A DNA stretch of 29,340 bases from STD2-102 sp964414205. Lineage in GTDB: Bacteria > Bacillota > Clostridia > Christensenellales > CAG-917. Shown piece after piece: positions 15,812-23,042 of this stretch; the first letter of the stretch is position 1, and each line of letters opens with the position of its first letter. The stretch spans positions 1 through 29,340 of the forward strand of contig CAYPVP010000011.1 of assembly GCA_964414205.1 (NCBI GenBank), written 5' to 3'. A program made the translations under genes and the position numbers. Below the pieces are notes generated by a model. It saw only the letters and a list, made by a program, of their open reading frames with translations. It was not told the origin of the DNA and searched no databases.

Positions 15812-16455
15812 AAAAACATTTCTTGAAAATCATTCCACGAATGCAAATATATGTCTGCCAAATTTTCAATTTCAGTTTTGAAATTTCGTGATGATTCATC
15901 TTCTATGGCAACTACTTTAAACCCTGCTTTTTTTGGTGTTTTGACTCCAAAAATGGTGTCTTCAAAAACAAAAACATTTTGTTTGTCAAGATTCATTGAT
16001 TCCAATGCTCTCAAATAGATTGTGGGTTTGCTTTTGTTTTGTCCAACTTCATCACAGGTGAAAATTGTGTCAAAGAAATCAAAAATTCCTGTTCGCTTCA
16101 AAACCAATTCCACAAGTTCTCTTTCGGTTGCAGTTGCGATTGTCATTTTGATTTTTTTGCTTTTGAACATTTCCAAAGTTTTGAAAACACCTTCTTTCAA
16201 TTCAAATTCAAATTCATAGAATCTTCTCATGTGGTTTTTCAATTTCACAACCAAACTTTCAGCACTGTCATCAAGTCCATAGGTTTCAATGATATATTTT
16301 GAAGCGTCCAATGTGTGCATATGGGCAATCTTGTCATTGAAATTTTCTTCAACTTCAATTCCCATAGATTTCAAAAAATTTGCCCCCAAATTGTCCCATT
16401 CTTTCATCGAATCAATCAATGTTCCATCAAGGTCAAAAATTGCACCTTTAATCAT
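15805..16455 (-). CDS. HAD family hydrolase (beta-phosphoglucomutase-like) in the thiamine operon
   Basis: A 216-residue HAD subfamily I phosphatase. Motif I is IFDLDGTLID (Asp8, Asp10), motif II sits in MTIATATERE, motif III is the NKSKPTIYLRAL lysine, and motif IV is VFEDTIFGV. An alpha-helical C1 cap lies at about 15-80. It is the last gene of the TPP-riboswitch operon and overlaps thiE by 8 bp, so it is cotranscribed and coupled. That context suggests a role in thiamine metabolism. A thiamine-monophosphate phosphatase or a house-cleaning phosphatase for pyrimidine or thiazole intermediates is possible. This is inference; by sequence alone it could act on many sugar phosphates. Confidence 0.9.
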   Translation of the reverse strand: MIKGAIFDLDGTLIDSMKEWDNLGANFLKSMGIEVEENFNDKIAHMHTLDASKYIIETYGLDDSAESLVVKLKNHMRRFYEFEFELKEGVFKTLEMFKSKKIKMTIATATERELVELVLKRTGIFDFFDTIFTCDEVGQNKSKPTIYLRALESMNLDKQNVFVFEDTIFGVKTPKKAGFKVVAIEDESSRNFKTEIENLADIYLHSWNDFQEMFLK

Positions 16456-17101
16456 TTTTTAGCATCTCCTCAACTTTCATTGCCAATTCTTTTGTTTCGC
16501 TAGCAATGTTTTCTGCACCAAAAATTGCTGAAACGACAGCAATTCCATCAATTCCACTGCCAGCAAGTTGCATCAAATTGCTTTTTGAAATTCCACCAAT
16601 GGCAACAACTGGCATGTCACTTGCAAAGCAAATTTCTTTGAGTTTCTCAAATTTCATCACATCGACATCAAGTTTGGTGTTTGTTGAAAAAACTGCACCA
16701 CAACCAACATAGTCTGCACCATTTTTTTCTGCTTCTTGCAATTCGTTCAAATCATGCACCGACACACCAATGATTTTGTTGTCACCAAGTTTCTTTCTTG
16801 CACAAATCAAGTTTTCATCTGACTGTCCAATGTGAACGCCATCAGCATCAACTGCCATGGCAACATCAATCTCATCATTGATTACAAACGGAACATGATG
16901 TTTGTCAGTGACTACTTTCACTTTTTTTGCAATTTCAACAAATTCTTCAAATGAACAATTTTTTTCTCGAAGTTGCACAAATGTTGCACCATTTTTTACG
17001 GATTCTTCAACTTGTTCTTCCAAAGTTTTGCCATTCAACCAGTGTCTATCAGTCACAGCATAAAGTTTAAGCGATTTTCTATCGAATTTCATATTTTGCA
17101 T
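16448..17101 (-). CDS. thiE: Thiamine-phosphate synthase
   Basis: A 217-residue TIM-barrel ThiE, the usual length. It joins HMP-PP and HET-P to make thiamine monophosphate. Visible blocks are YAVTDRHWLNGKTL (N-terminus), FVQLREKN (Arg and Lys binding diphosphate), VINDEIDVAMAVDADGVHIGQSD, GADYVGCGAVFSTNTK and VVAIGGISKSN. It overlaps the end of thiM by 23 bp and the HAD gene by 8 bp. A GGAG lies 4 bases before the chosen ATG; a second ATG three codons later is possible. Confidence 0.96.
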   Translation of the reverse strand: MQNMKFDRKSLKLYAVTDRHWLNGKTLEEQVEESVKNGATFVQLREKNCSFEEFVEIAKKVKVVTDKHHVPFVINDEIDVAMAVDADGVHIGQSDENLICARKKLGDNKIIGVSVHDLNELQEAEKNGADYVGCGAVFSTNTKLDVDVMKFEKLKEICFASDMPVVAIGGISKSNLMQLAGSGIDGIAVVSAIFGAENIASETKELAMKVEEMLKND

Positions 17102-17900
17102 CTCTCTCCAATTTTTCGTCTGTCAAAAGGGACATTGCATCAATCAAATAGGTTCTAAAAGAGCCGAGTCCTGCATTTTCAAGTTCGCATTTTTCGTGAG
17201 CAATTTCTCCACAAATGCCCATAGCACAAACGCTACATGCAGTGGCTTTCAAAACCTCAGTTTTGTTTGCCCCAACAAATGCACCAACCACAACTGTTGA
17301 CATGCAACCACTTCCTGTAATTTGCGCCATATCACTGTGACCATTGCGAATGATATATGCCAAATTTTCATCTGCAACAATGTCAATTTCTCCACTGATT
17401 GCAACAACCGTTGAAAACTTTTTGGCGAAAGATTTTGCAAATTTCACCGATTCAGCCAAGTTTTGTTCTGACACCAAATCAAGCAAGTTTGCATCAACGC
17501 CAACGGTTTGTCCGTTCATTCCAAACAATGCTTTGATTTCTGAAATGTTTCCACGAACAACCGTAGGTTTCAAATTCAAAATTTCTTCTGCCGTTTCATC
17601 TCTAAATTTTGTTGCACCCGCAGCCACAGGGTCGAAAATCACAGGCGTGCGTTTTTCATTTGCAACTTTTGCACATTCAATCATCGCTTCTTTTGACATT
17701 TGATTGATTGTGCCAATGTTCAAAACGACAGCACTTGCCACTTTTGCCAAATCAACGGCATCTTGAACATAGTCAGACATGGCAGGAGTTCCACCACATG
17801 CAAGGGCAATGTTTGCACAATCATTGACAGTGACATAGTTTGTTATGCAATGACAAAGTGGTTTTGATTGGCGAACATTTTTCAATATATCTTCAAACAT
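17079..17900 (-). CDS. thiM: Hydroxyethylthiazole kinase
   Basis: A 273-residue ThiM of the ribokinase-like fold. It phosphorylates salvaged hydroxyethylthiazole. I chose the ATG at 17900 because AGGTG sits just upstream; the longer frame upstream has no site and crosses a hairpin. Family blocks are PLCHCITNYVTVNDCANIALACGGTPAMSD near the start, VLNIGTINQ, FDPVAAGATKFR, and ITGSGCMSTVVVGAF with the catalytic-region cysteine. Its presence, with no thiG, thiH, thiS or thiF here, points to thiazole salvage. Confidence 0.96.
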   Translation of the reverse strand: MFEDILKNVRQSKPLCHCITNYVTVNDCANIALACGGTPAMSDYVQDAVDLAKVASAVVLNIGTINQMSKEAMIECAKVANEKRTPVIFDPVAAGATKFRDETAEEILNLKPTVVRGNISEIKALFGMNGQTVGVDANLLDLVSEQNLAESVKFAKSFAKKFSTVVAISGEIDIVADENLAYIIRNGHSDMAQITGSGCMSTVVVGAFVGANKTEVLKATACSVCAMGICGEIAHEKCELENAGLGSFRTYLIDAMSLLTDEKLERDAKYEIR

Positions 17901-17948
17901 AATAACACCTATATTTTTACAATTCCTAAATGTTTTACAAAATAAAGT

Positions 17949-17986
17949 TGCGAGCAAAAATCTATTCTTGACAACCTTTGCTCGCA
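17949..17986 (-). other. Hairpin between thiC and thiM
   Basis: A perfect 10-bp inverted repeat TGCGAGCAAA / TTTGCTCGCA (17949-17958 with 17977-17986), 18-nt loop, fills the 94-bp gap between thiC and thiM. On the minus strand only a weak T-containing stretch follows. It may be a partial terminator or an mRNA processing/stability site that lowers thiM-thiE-HAD relative to thiD-thiC. Confidence 0.6.
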
Positions 17987-17994
17987 TTTCACAA

Positions 17995-19329
17995 CTAAAT
18001 ATTTTTTGAACCTTTTCCTTTTTCAGAAAGCATTTCAACCTTTTGTCCATCAAGAATCATGTTTGTAGTTCTCACTGCGCACATTTTTCCACACATTGAA
18101 CAGGTGTGTCTTTCCGAAGGTGGAACGCTTGCAAAATATGATTCAGCCTTTTCACGGTCAAGCGCATAGTTGAACATTTCATCAAAGTCAACTTTCTTTC
18201 TTGCATCGCTCATTTTGTTGTCAATGTCTCTTGCACCCTTGATTCCCTTTGCAATGTCGCCAGCGTGTGCAGCAATTTTTGCAGCAATGATTCCTTCTTT
18301 GACATCACTCAAATCAGGCAAACGCAAGTGTTCAGCAGGTGTGACATAGCACAAGAAATCTGCCCCAGCAGTTGCAGCGATTGCTCCACCAATAGCAGAT
18401 GTAATGTGGTCATATCCTGGTGCAATGTCGGTGACAATTGGTCCAAGCACATAGAATGGAGCGTTGTGACACAAGCGTTTTTCAAGTTTCATGTTTGCTT
18501 CAATTTCATTGATTGCCATGTGTCCAGGGCCTTCAACCATGACTTGAACATCTTTTTCCCATGCACGTTTTGTCAAATTGCCAAGTTCGATGAGTTCGCC
18601 AATTTGTCCTGCATCAGAACTGTCATCAATGCAACCAGGTCGCATAGCGTCGCCCAAACTGATGGTAACATCATATTTTCTCAAAATTTCAAGAACTTTG
18701 TCATAGTGTTCAAAAAATGGGTTTTCGTTTCCTGTCATAGCCATCCAAGCAAAAAGCAAACTTCCACCACGGCTGACAATGTTCATTCTGCGTTTGTCTC
18801 TCATGAAGCCTTCAACAACTCTTTTGTTAATTCCAGCGTGAATTGTGACAAAGTCTACACCGTCTTTGGCATGTGCTTCAACAACTCTCAAAAAGTCTTC
18901 GGCAGTGATTTCAAGCAAGTCTTTTTCAAGATAGCCAACTGCATCATACATTGGAACAGTTCCAATCATGGCAGGTGATTTTTTTATCAATTCTTGACGG
19001 AAAGTGTTTGTCTTTCCATAGTTTGACAAATCCATGATGCCTTCAACATTAAATTTGAAAGCCATTTCTGCTTTTGCCATTTCCATTTCATAGTCTTTTT
19101 TGTCACCTGAAATTCCAAGATTGACATTTATTTTTGTTTTGAGTCCTGAGCCTACGCCTTCGGCAGACAAAGACGTGTGCAAAATGTTTGCAGGAATTGC
19201 AACTTGTCCACAAGCCACCAATTCCATCAATTTTTCAACTTCCATATTTTCTTTTTTTGCGACAGTTTCCATTTCAGGAGTAACAATTCCTTTTTTTGCC
19301 GCTTCCATTTGTGTTGCATAGTTTCTCAT
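17995..19329 (-). CDS. thiC: Phosphomethylpyrimidine synthase
   Basis: A 444-residue ThiC, the short Clostridia-type length without the extra N-terminal domain of E. coli ThiC. It is a radical SAM enzyme that rearranges aminoimidazole ribotide to HMP phosphate. Characteristic blocks are PANILHTSLSAEGVGSGLKTKIN, DAMRPGCIDDSSDAGQ, EGPGHMAINEIEANM and the C-terminal cluster motif HTCSMCGKMCAVRT, whose three cysteines ligate the [4Fe-4S] cluster. The start codon overlaps the thiD stop by one base (TGATG), a typical coupled junction. Confidence 0.98.
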   Translation of the reverse strand: MRNYATQMEAAKKGIVTPEMETVAKKENMEVEKLMELVACGQVAIPANILHTSLSAEGVGSGLKTKINVNLGISGDKKDYEMEMAKAEMAFKFNVEGIMDLSNYGKTNTFRQELIKKSPAMIGTVPMYDAVGYLEKDLLEITAEDFLRVVEAHAKDGVDFVTIHAGINKRVVEGFMRDKRRMNIVSRGGSLLFAWMAMTGNENPFFEHYDKVLEILRKYDVTISLGDAMRPGCIDDSSDAGQIGELIELGNLTKRAWEKDVQVMVEGPGHMAINEIEANMKLEKRLCHNAPFYVLGPIVTDIAPGYDHITSAIGGAIAATAGADFLCYVTPAEHLRLPDLSDVKEGIIAAKIAAHAGDIAKGIKGARDIDNKMSDARKKVDFDEMFNYALDREKAESYFASVPPSERHTCSMCGKMCAVRTTNMILDGQKVEMLSEKGKGSKNI

Positions 19330-20129
19330 CAGAGCAAACCTCCTTTTTTATACAATTCATAAAAGTGATTGGTTGGTCCACAACCTTTTCCAATTTCGAG
19401 AGCGTGTTCAATCGCCATCGTAACATATTTTTTTGCGTTTTCCACTGCCACATTCATCGTTTGTCCATTTGCCAAATTTGAAGCAATGGCAGATGACAAA
19501 GTACAGCCAGTGCCGTGCGTGTTTTTCGTTTTGATTCTAACATTTTCAAATTGCCAGAATTTTTCTCCGTCAAAAAGAATGTCAATGGCATCACCATCAA
19601 AGTGCCCACCCTTGACAAGAACATTTTTTGCACCCATTTCAGCAATTTTCAAGCACGCCGTTTTCATGTCTTCAATGCTTTCAATTTGCATTTTTGCAAT
19701 GCATTCTGCTTCTGGAATATTTGGTGTCAAAAGTGTTGCAAGTGGAATGACTTTGGCAATCAATGTGCCAATACATTCAGGATTCATCAATGCACAGCCA
19801 TTTTTTGCATACATAACTGGGTCAACAACAATGTGTTTGGGCTGATACTCAATCAACTTTTTTGCAACAACTTCCATGCACTTTGGTGTAGACAACATGC
19901 CCACCTTGACTGCATCAACTTTGATGTCTTCAAACACTGCATCAATTTGGTCTTCAATCATTTTTGGTGAAACATCTTCAATTGAAATCACCCTTGCAGT
20001 GTTTTCTGCAACAACCGAAACAATGACACTCATTGCAAAAACTCCATGTGCTTGCATTGTTTTTATGTCTGCTTGAATTCCTGCTCCCCCACTACAATCT
20101 GAGCCAGCAATCGTCAAAGCCGTTTTCAT
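19329..20129 (-). CDS. thiD: Hydroxymethylpyrimidine/phosphomethylpyrimidine kinase
   Basis: A 266-residue ThiD of the ribokinase family. It phosphorylates HMP and HMP-P to the HMP-PP used by ThiE. I chose the ATG at 20129, with GGAGG 5 bases upstream. The longer frame upstream runs into the riboswitch terminator and is not coding. Family blocks are TIAGSDCSGGAGIQADIKTMQ (start), VDPVMYAKNGCALM (middle), VLVKGGHF and KNTHGTGCTLSSAIASNLA (anion hole). It is the first gene after the TPP riboswitch. Confidence 0.97.
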   Translation of the reverse strand: MKTALTIAGSDCSGGAGIQADIKTMQAHGVFAMSVIVSVVAENTARVISIEDVSPKMIEDQIDAVFEDIKVDAVKVGMLSTPKCMEVVAKKLIEYQPKHIVVDPVMYAKNGCALMNPECIGTLIAKVIPLATLLTPNIPEAECIAKMQIESIEDMKTACLKIAEMGAKNVLVKGGHFDGDAIDILFDGEKFWQFENVRIKTKNTHGTGCTLSSAIASNLANGQTMNVAVENAKKYVTMAIEHALEIGKGCGPTNHFYELYKKGGLL

Positions 20130-20144
20130 TTTTACCTCCACAAC

Positions 20145-20173
20145 AAAAAAAGTGTTTTCCGAAGAAAACACTT
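20145..20173 (-). terminator. TPP-riboswitch terminator
   Basis: On the minus strand a perfect 10-bp stem AAGTGTTTTC / GAAAACACTT with a 4-nt loop (TTCG) is followed by seven T's (20150-20159 with 20164-20173). It sits 19 nt downstream of the aptamer and 15 bp before the thiD start, as the expression platform. Confidence 0.9.
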
Positions 20174-20191
20174 TAAAATTCAAGAATTTTT

Positions 20192-20272
20192 TTTGCTTCC
20201 TTCAATGGTGTTAACCAACAGGTTCAAAGGGTCAGGTTTTACCTTCTCAACTCTTTCGAGTTCCCCTGCAAA
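20192..20272 (-). promoter_or_regulatory. TPP riboswitch (THI element) controlling thiD-thiC-thiM-thiE-HAD
   Basis: On the minus strand the P1 helix is TTTGC / GCAAA at the two ends. Conserved parts are GGGGA, a short P3 capped by GAAA, TTGAGA and ACCCTTTGAACCTG, which matches the TPP-binding core. A terminator follows. High TPP is expected to stop transcription of the whole operon. The final genes downstream are all thiamine genes, confirming the call. Confidence 0.95.
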
Positions 20273-20282
20273 CTATAAAATC

Positions 20283-20311
20283 ATTCTATCATTTTGACAG
20301 CCATTTGTAAA
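20283..20311 (-). promoter_or_regulatory. Probable promoter of the thiamine operon
   Basis: On the minus strand TTTACA (20306-20311), a 17-bp spacer and TAGAAT (20283-20288), starting transcription just before the riboswitch. Confidence 0.65.
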
Positions 20312-20348
20312 GGCTTTTTTGCTTTTGCGTGACATACATCTGAATTCA

Positions 20349-20741
20349 TCATTCATAAATTGCAATCAATCCAATTGCACACAGTGCCATGGCGACTCCA
20401 ACAATTCCGATTGCAATGTTTGCAATGCCATCAAAGTCTACAAAATGCGAAAATGGAGGAGTTTTAAATTCTACTTTTTCCTCAATTTTTGCTTCATTTG
20501 TCAATTTGACAACATCACATGTTTGATTGCAAACAGCATTTTGAAAGTTTTCTTTTTTGGTTTCAACTTCACTTGTTTCACTCACCAAAACTGTTTTTAA
20601 ATTTGCTCCAATTTCACGGTCTGCATTTATACTTGCAATCACGCCACCTGAAATTATCAGTGTCATTGCCAACATAAAAATTGACATAATTTTTGTTTGA
20701 ACTTTAAAATTTCTTTTCATTTCTTTTGCTTCTTTTCTCAT
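20349..20741 (-). CDS. Small membrane protein of unknown function
   Basis: I do not recognise this 130-residue protein. It has a hydrophobic N-terminal helix (about 19-40) that could be a signal anchor. A polar middle follows (about 41-100), with a CNQTC pair that might form a disulfide. A second transmembrane helix (about 106-128) ends the protein. The middle part is probably outside the cell. The ribosome binding site AGGAGT is upstream of the chosen ATG; a second ATG at residue 8 has none. It lies alone between the thiamine and trpB units, behind a leader with a hairpin. Confidence 0.6.
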   Translation of the reverse strand: MRKEAKEMKRNFKVQTKIMSIFMLAMTLIISGGVIASINADREIGANLKTVLVSETSEVETKKENFQNAVCNQTCDVVKLTNEAKIEEKVEFKTPPFSHFVDFDGIANIAIGIVGVAMALCAIGLIAIYE

Positions 20742-20830
20742 CTATTTATACTCCTAAAAGATTTTTGCAATTTTTCAATGATGTTCAAAAAAAAGACTAG
20801 CATATACGCCCGTCTTCTTGCCACATTCAT
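20738..20830 (-). CDS. Possible 30-residue leader peptide
   Basis: A short frame begins ATG at 20830, two or three bases after the predicted transcription start, and ends with TGA that overlaps the ATG of the small membrane protein (ATGA). It encodes MNVARRRAYMLVFFL and then a basic helix. No Shine-Dalgarno sequence is present, so it would be leaderless. The frame reads through the hairpin and T run below. It could be a regulatory leader peptide or chance. Confidence 0.25.
   Translation of the reverse strand: MNVARRRAYMLVFFLNIIEKLQKSFRSINR
20787..20816 (-). terminator. Terminator-like hairpin in the leader of the small membrane protein gene
   Basis: On the minus strand AAGAC / GTCTT enclose a GC/GC inner pair and are followed by eight T's. 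It lies only about 20 nt past the predicted start site, between promoter and gene, so it may act as an attenuator or end a very short RNA. Confidence 0.45.
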
Positions 20831-20839
20831 TGTGTGCCT

Positions 20840-20868
20840 ATTCTATAAATTCAAATGTTAAAAGTCAA
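20840..20868 (-). promoter_or_regulatory. Probable promoter of the small membrane protein gene
   Basis: On the minus strand TTGACT (20863-20868), a 17-bp spacer and TAGAAT (20840-20845). The remaining spacer 20869-21065 shows nothing I can name. Confidence 0.65.
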
Positions 20869-21065
20869 AGATTTATGGCATCAATTTCAAATGTTTTACC
20901 CAAATTTCATAATCATACACATAAATTACACAATTCTCACAATTTCAACTTTAATTTTCGCTTTGTTTTGTCACTTTTCAAATAAATTCATCAACATTTT
21001 TGAGATTATCAACAATTTTCGTAAACTTTGTTTTCAAATTGTTTGCAATTTGCATACTTTTTTGC

Positions 21066-21107
21066 ACAAAAAATGTCAAACTGCATTTTTCAACAATTTG
21101 ACATTTT
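21066..21107 (-). terminator. Intrinsic terminator of trpB
   Basis: Inverted repeat AAAATGTCAAA / TTTGACATTTT (21070-21080 with 21097-21107) with a 16-nt loop, followed on the minus strand by T's. It starts about 30 bp past the trpB stop. Confidence 0.7.
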
Positions 21108-21137
21108 AATTTCAATTTTTCAATTTAGAATACAAAA

Positions 21138-22373
21138 TCAATATTTCACATCTTCTCTCACACCATATCTTTGAATGATATAATCCATATCTTTGTCGCC
21201 ACGACCTGACAAGTTGACGAGAATTGAACCTGTGTTCATTGTTTTTGCCATTTTCATTGCATATGCCACTGCATGACTGCTTTCAATTGCAGGAATGATT
21301 CCTTCCAATCTTGACAAAGCAAAGAATGCGTCAATGGCTTCATCATCATTGATAAGGTCATAGTTGACTCTGCCAATTTCTTTCAGCAAAGCATGTTCTG
21401 GGCCAGAAGATGGATAGTCAAGACCCGAAGCATTTGAATAGACAGGGGCAGGTTCTCCATTTTCATCTTTCAACATAATGCTGTTGAAACCATGCATAAT
21501 TCCTTCTGTGCCAAAAGTCAAACTTGCAGCATGGTCGCCAAGTTTAGGTCCTCTGCCAAGAGGTTCAACACCATACAAATTGACTTCTTCATCACCAATG
21601 AACCCACTGAAAATGCCCATAGCATTTGAACCACCACCAACGCATGCAACAACATTGTCAGGAAGTTCACCAGTCATTTCCAAAAATTGCGCTCTTGCTT
21701 CAACACCAACAATGTGTTGAAAATCTCTGACCATCATAGGAAATGGATGTGGTCCCATGACAGAACCAATGCAATAGATTGCAGTTTTATATTCTTTTTT
21801 GTAGGCTTCAAAGGCTGAATCGACAGCCTCTTTCAATGTTTGAAGTCCATGAGTCACAGGAACAACTCTTGCACCCAAAATCTTCATTCTTGCAACATTT
21901 GGGGCTTGCTTTTCAATGTCGACAACGCCCATATAAATGTCACATTCCATGCCAAAATAGGCTGCCGCTGTTGCAAGTGCAACACCATGTTGTCCAGCAC
22001 CTGTTTCGGCAATCAATTTCTTTTTGCCCATAAATTTTGCAAGCAATGCCTCGCCCATGCAGTGGTTGAGTTTGTGTGCGCCTGAATGATTGAGGTCTTC
22101 TCTTTTTGCATAGATTTGAACATTGCCAATGCTGTTTGACAAGCGTTTCAAATGAGAAATTGGTGTTGGTCTGCCTTGAAATTCTTTTCTTATTCTACGA
22201 AGTTCAGCGATGAATTCAGAAGATTTTGCGATTGTGAAATAAGCATTTGTGATTTCATCCATAGCCTTTTGAAGTTCTGGTGAAATATAACTTCCACCAT
22301 ATTTGCCAAAATAACCTTTTTGGTCAGGATAATTTTTGAAATAGGTTGTATAATTTACATTTTTTGTTTCCAT
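21138..22373 (-). CDS. trpB: Tryptophan synthase beta chain
   Basis: A 411-residue PLP enzyme that makes tryptophan from indole and serine. I chose the ATG at 22373 because GGAGAG lies 9 bases upstream; the longer frame has no site. The N-terminus has the TrpB start YFGKYGGSYISPEL. The PLP lysine is in HSGAHKLNHCMGEALLAK, followed by AETGAGQHGVALATA. CVGGGSNAMG binds the phosphate, and NLSGRGDKD is near the end. Spacing is that of standard TrpB1 rather than the long TrpB2 type. No trpA or other trp gene is beside it, and a terminator follows, so it is an orphan copy. It is controlled by a tryptophan T-box and is probably used to salvage indole. Confidence 0.96.
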   Translation of the reverse strand: METKNVNYTTYFKNYPDQKGYFGKYGGSYISPELQKAMDEITNAYFTIAKSSEFIAELRRIRKEFQGRPTPISHLKRLSNSIGNVQIYAKREDLNHSGAHKLNHCMGEALLAKFMGKKKLIAETGAGQHGVALATAAAYFGMECDIYMGVVDIEKQAPNVARMKILGARVVPVTHGLQTLKEAVDSAFEAYKKEYKTAIYCIGSVMGPHPFPMMVRDFQHIVGVEARAQFLEMTGELPDNVVACVGGGSNAMGIFSGFIGDEEVNLYGVEPLGRGPKLGDHAASLTFGTEGIMHGFNSIMLKDENGEPAPVYSNASGLDYPSSGPEHALLKEIGRVNYDLINDDEAIDAFFALSRLEGIIPAIESSHAVAYAMKMAKTMNTGSILVNLSGRGDKDMDYIIQRYGVREDVKY

Positions 22374-22515
22374 AGTTAAAGTCTCTCCAATAATAAATTT
22401 TTTATTGAAACCGAAGTTTCCACAGTAAAGTTCAATTTTTGAAATTTTGCCATCGAAACTGAATTTTTTCAACTTTTTTCATATTTACCTCATTGCTTTT
22501 GAATTTCAAGAATTC

Positions 22516-22783
22516 AAAAAGAGCATACTAAATTCGTCTTGGGACGAAATCAATATGCTCCGTGGTGCCACCCAAATTTATAGTCAATGACTACCTTGTT
22601 GAAGAACTAACATTCTCCTTCCTACTTACGCAAGGATTCTCGTCAAACACTACTCACAAAATCGCTTTTGCATTTGCCCTCAGCAGTCCATTCACATTTG
22701 CCGTGTCCCTTTGTTACACCAACCCAAAGTTCTCTTTGCACACAGACACAAGTGCTACTACTCTGCCTCAACGGTTTATCGTT
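22516..22783 (-). promoter_or_regulatory. Tryptophan T-box leader with terminator, upstream of trpB
   Basis: On the minus strand the leader begins near 22783. Stem I contains the AGAG and GGTTGGTG distal parts, and the specifier loop GAATGGACT with specifier UGG (Trp codon) at 22690-22688. The T-box GGGTGGCACCACGG follows at 22573-22560; its UGGC would pair with a tRNA GCCA end, fitting tRNA-Trp. The terminator stem GAGCATA / TATGCTC (22554-22560 with 22521-22527), with an inner CGTC/GACG arm and a T run, competes with the T-box antiterminator. Uncharged tRNA-Trp should allow trpB expression. Confidence 0.95.
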
Positions 22784-22789
22784 TTCTTT

Positions 22790-22818
22790 ATGCTATCACG
22801 CATTTTTTTTGTTGTCAA
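22790..22818 (-). promoter_or_regulatory. Promoter of the T-box/trpB transcript
   Basis: On the minus strand a perfect TTGACA (22813-22818), a 17-bp spacer and TAGCAT (22790-22795). The spacer to its right, to 23042, is AT-rich with imperfect GATGAAACWTTTT-like words and no gene. Confidence 0.75.
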
Positions 22819-23042
22819 CAAATTTCAATTCTAATTTAAAAAGAATTTTTGATGAAACATTTTCCAATTTTTTTGATAAGAATTTTTCCGATTTTTTCAT
22901 GAAACTTTTTGCATATTATTGATGAACTTTTTCAATTTTTTTTAGAAAGTTTGCCATACAATCAATATGGGTAGGAGATATCATTCAATAAAACGACATT
23001 GAAACGCTTTGCTTTTCATAAACTCATAATTGTAGTTTTTGG

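Noticed and set aside
18265..18978. A 237-codon open frame on the plus strand
   Set aside because: Antisense to thiC, whose sequence and cluster motif are beyond doubt; the product has no recognisable pattern.
22562..22834. A 90-codon open frame on the plus strand
   Set aside because: It is the mirror of the T-box leader RNA and its promoter.
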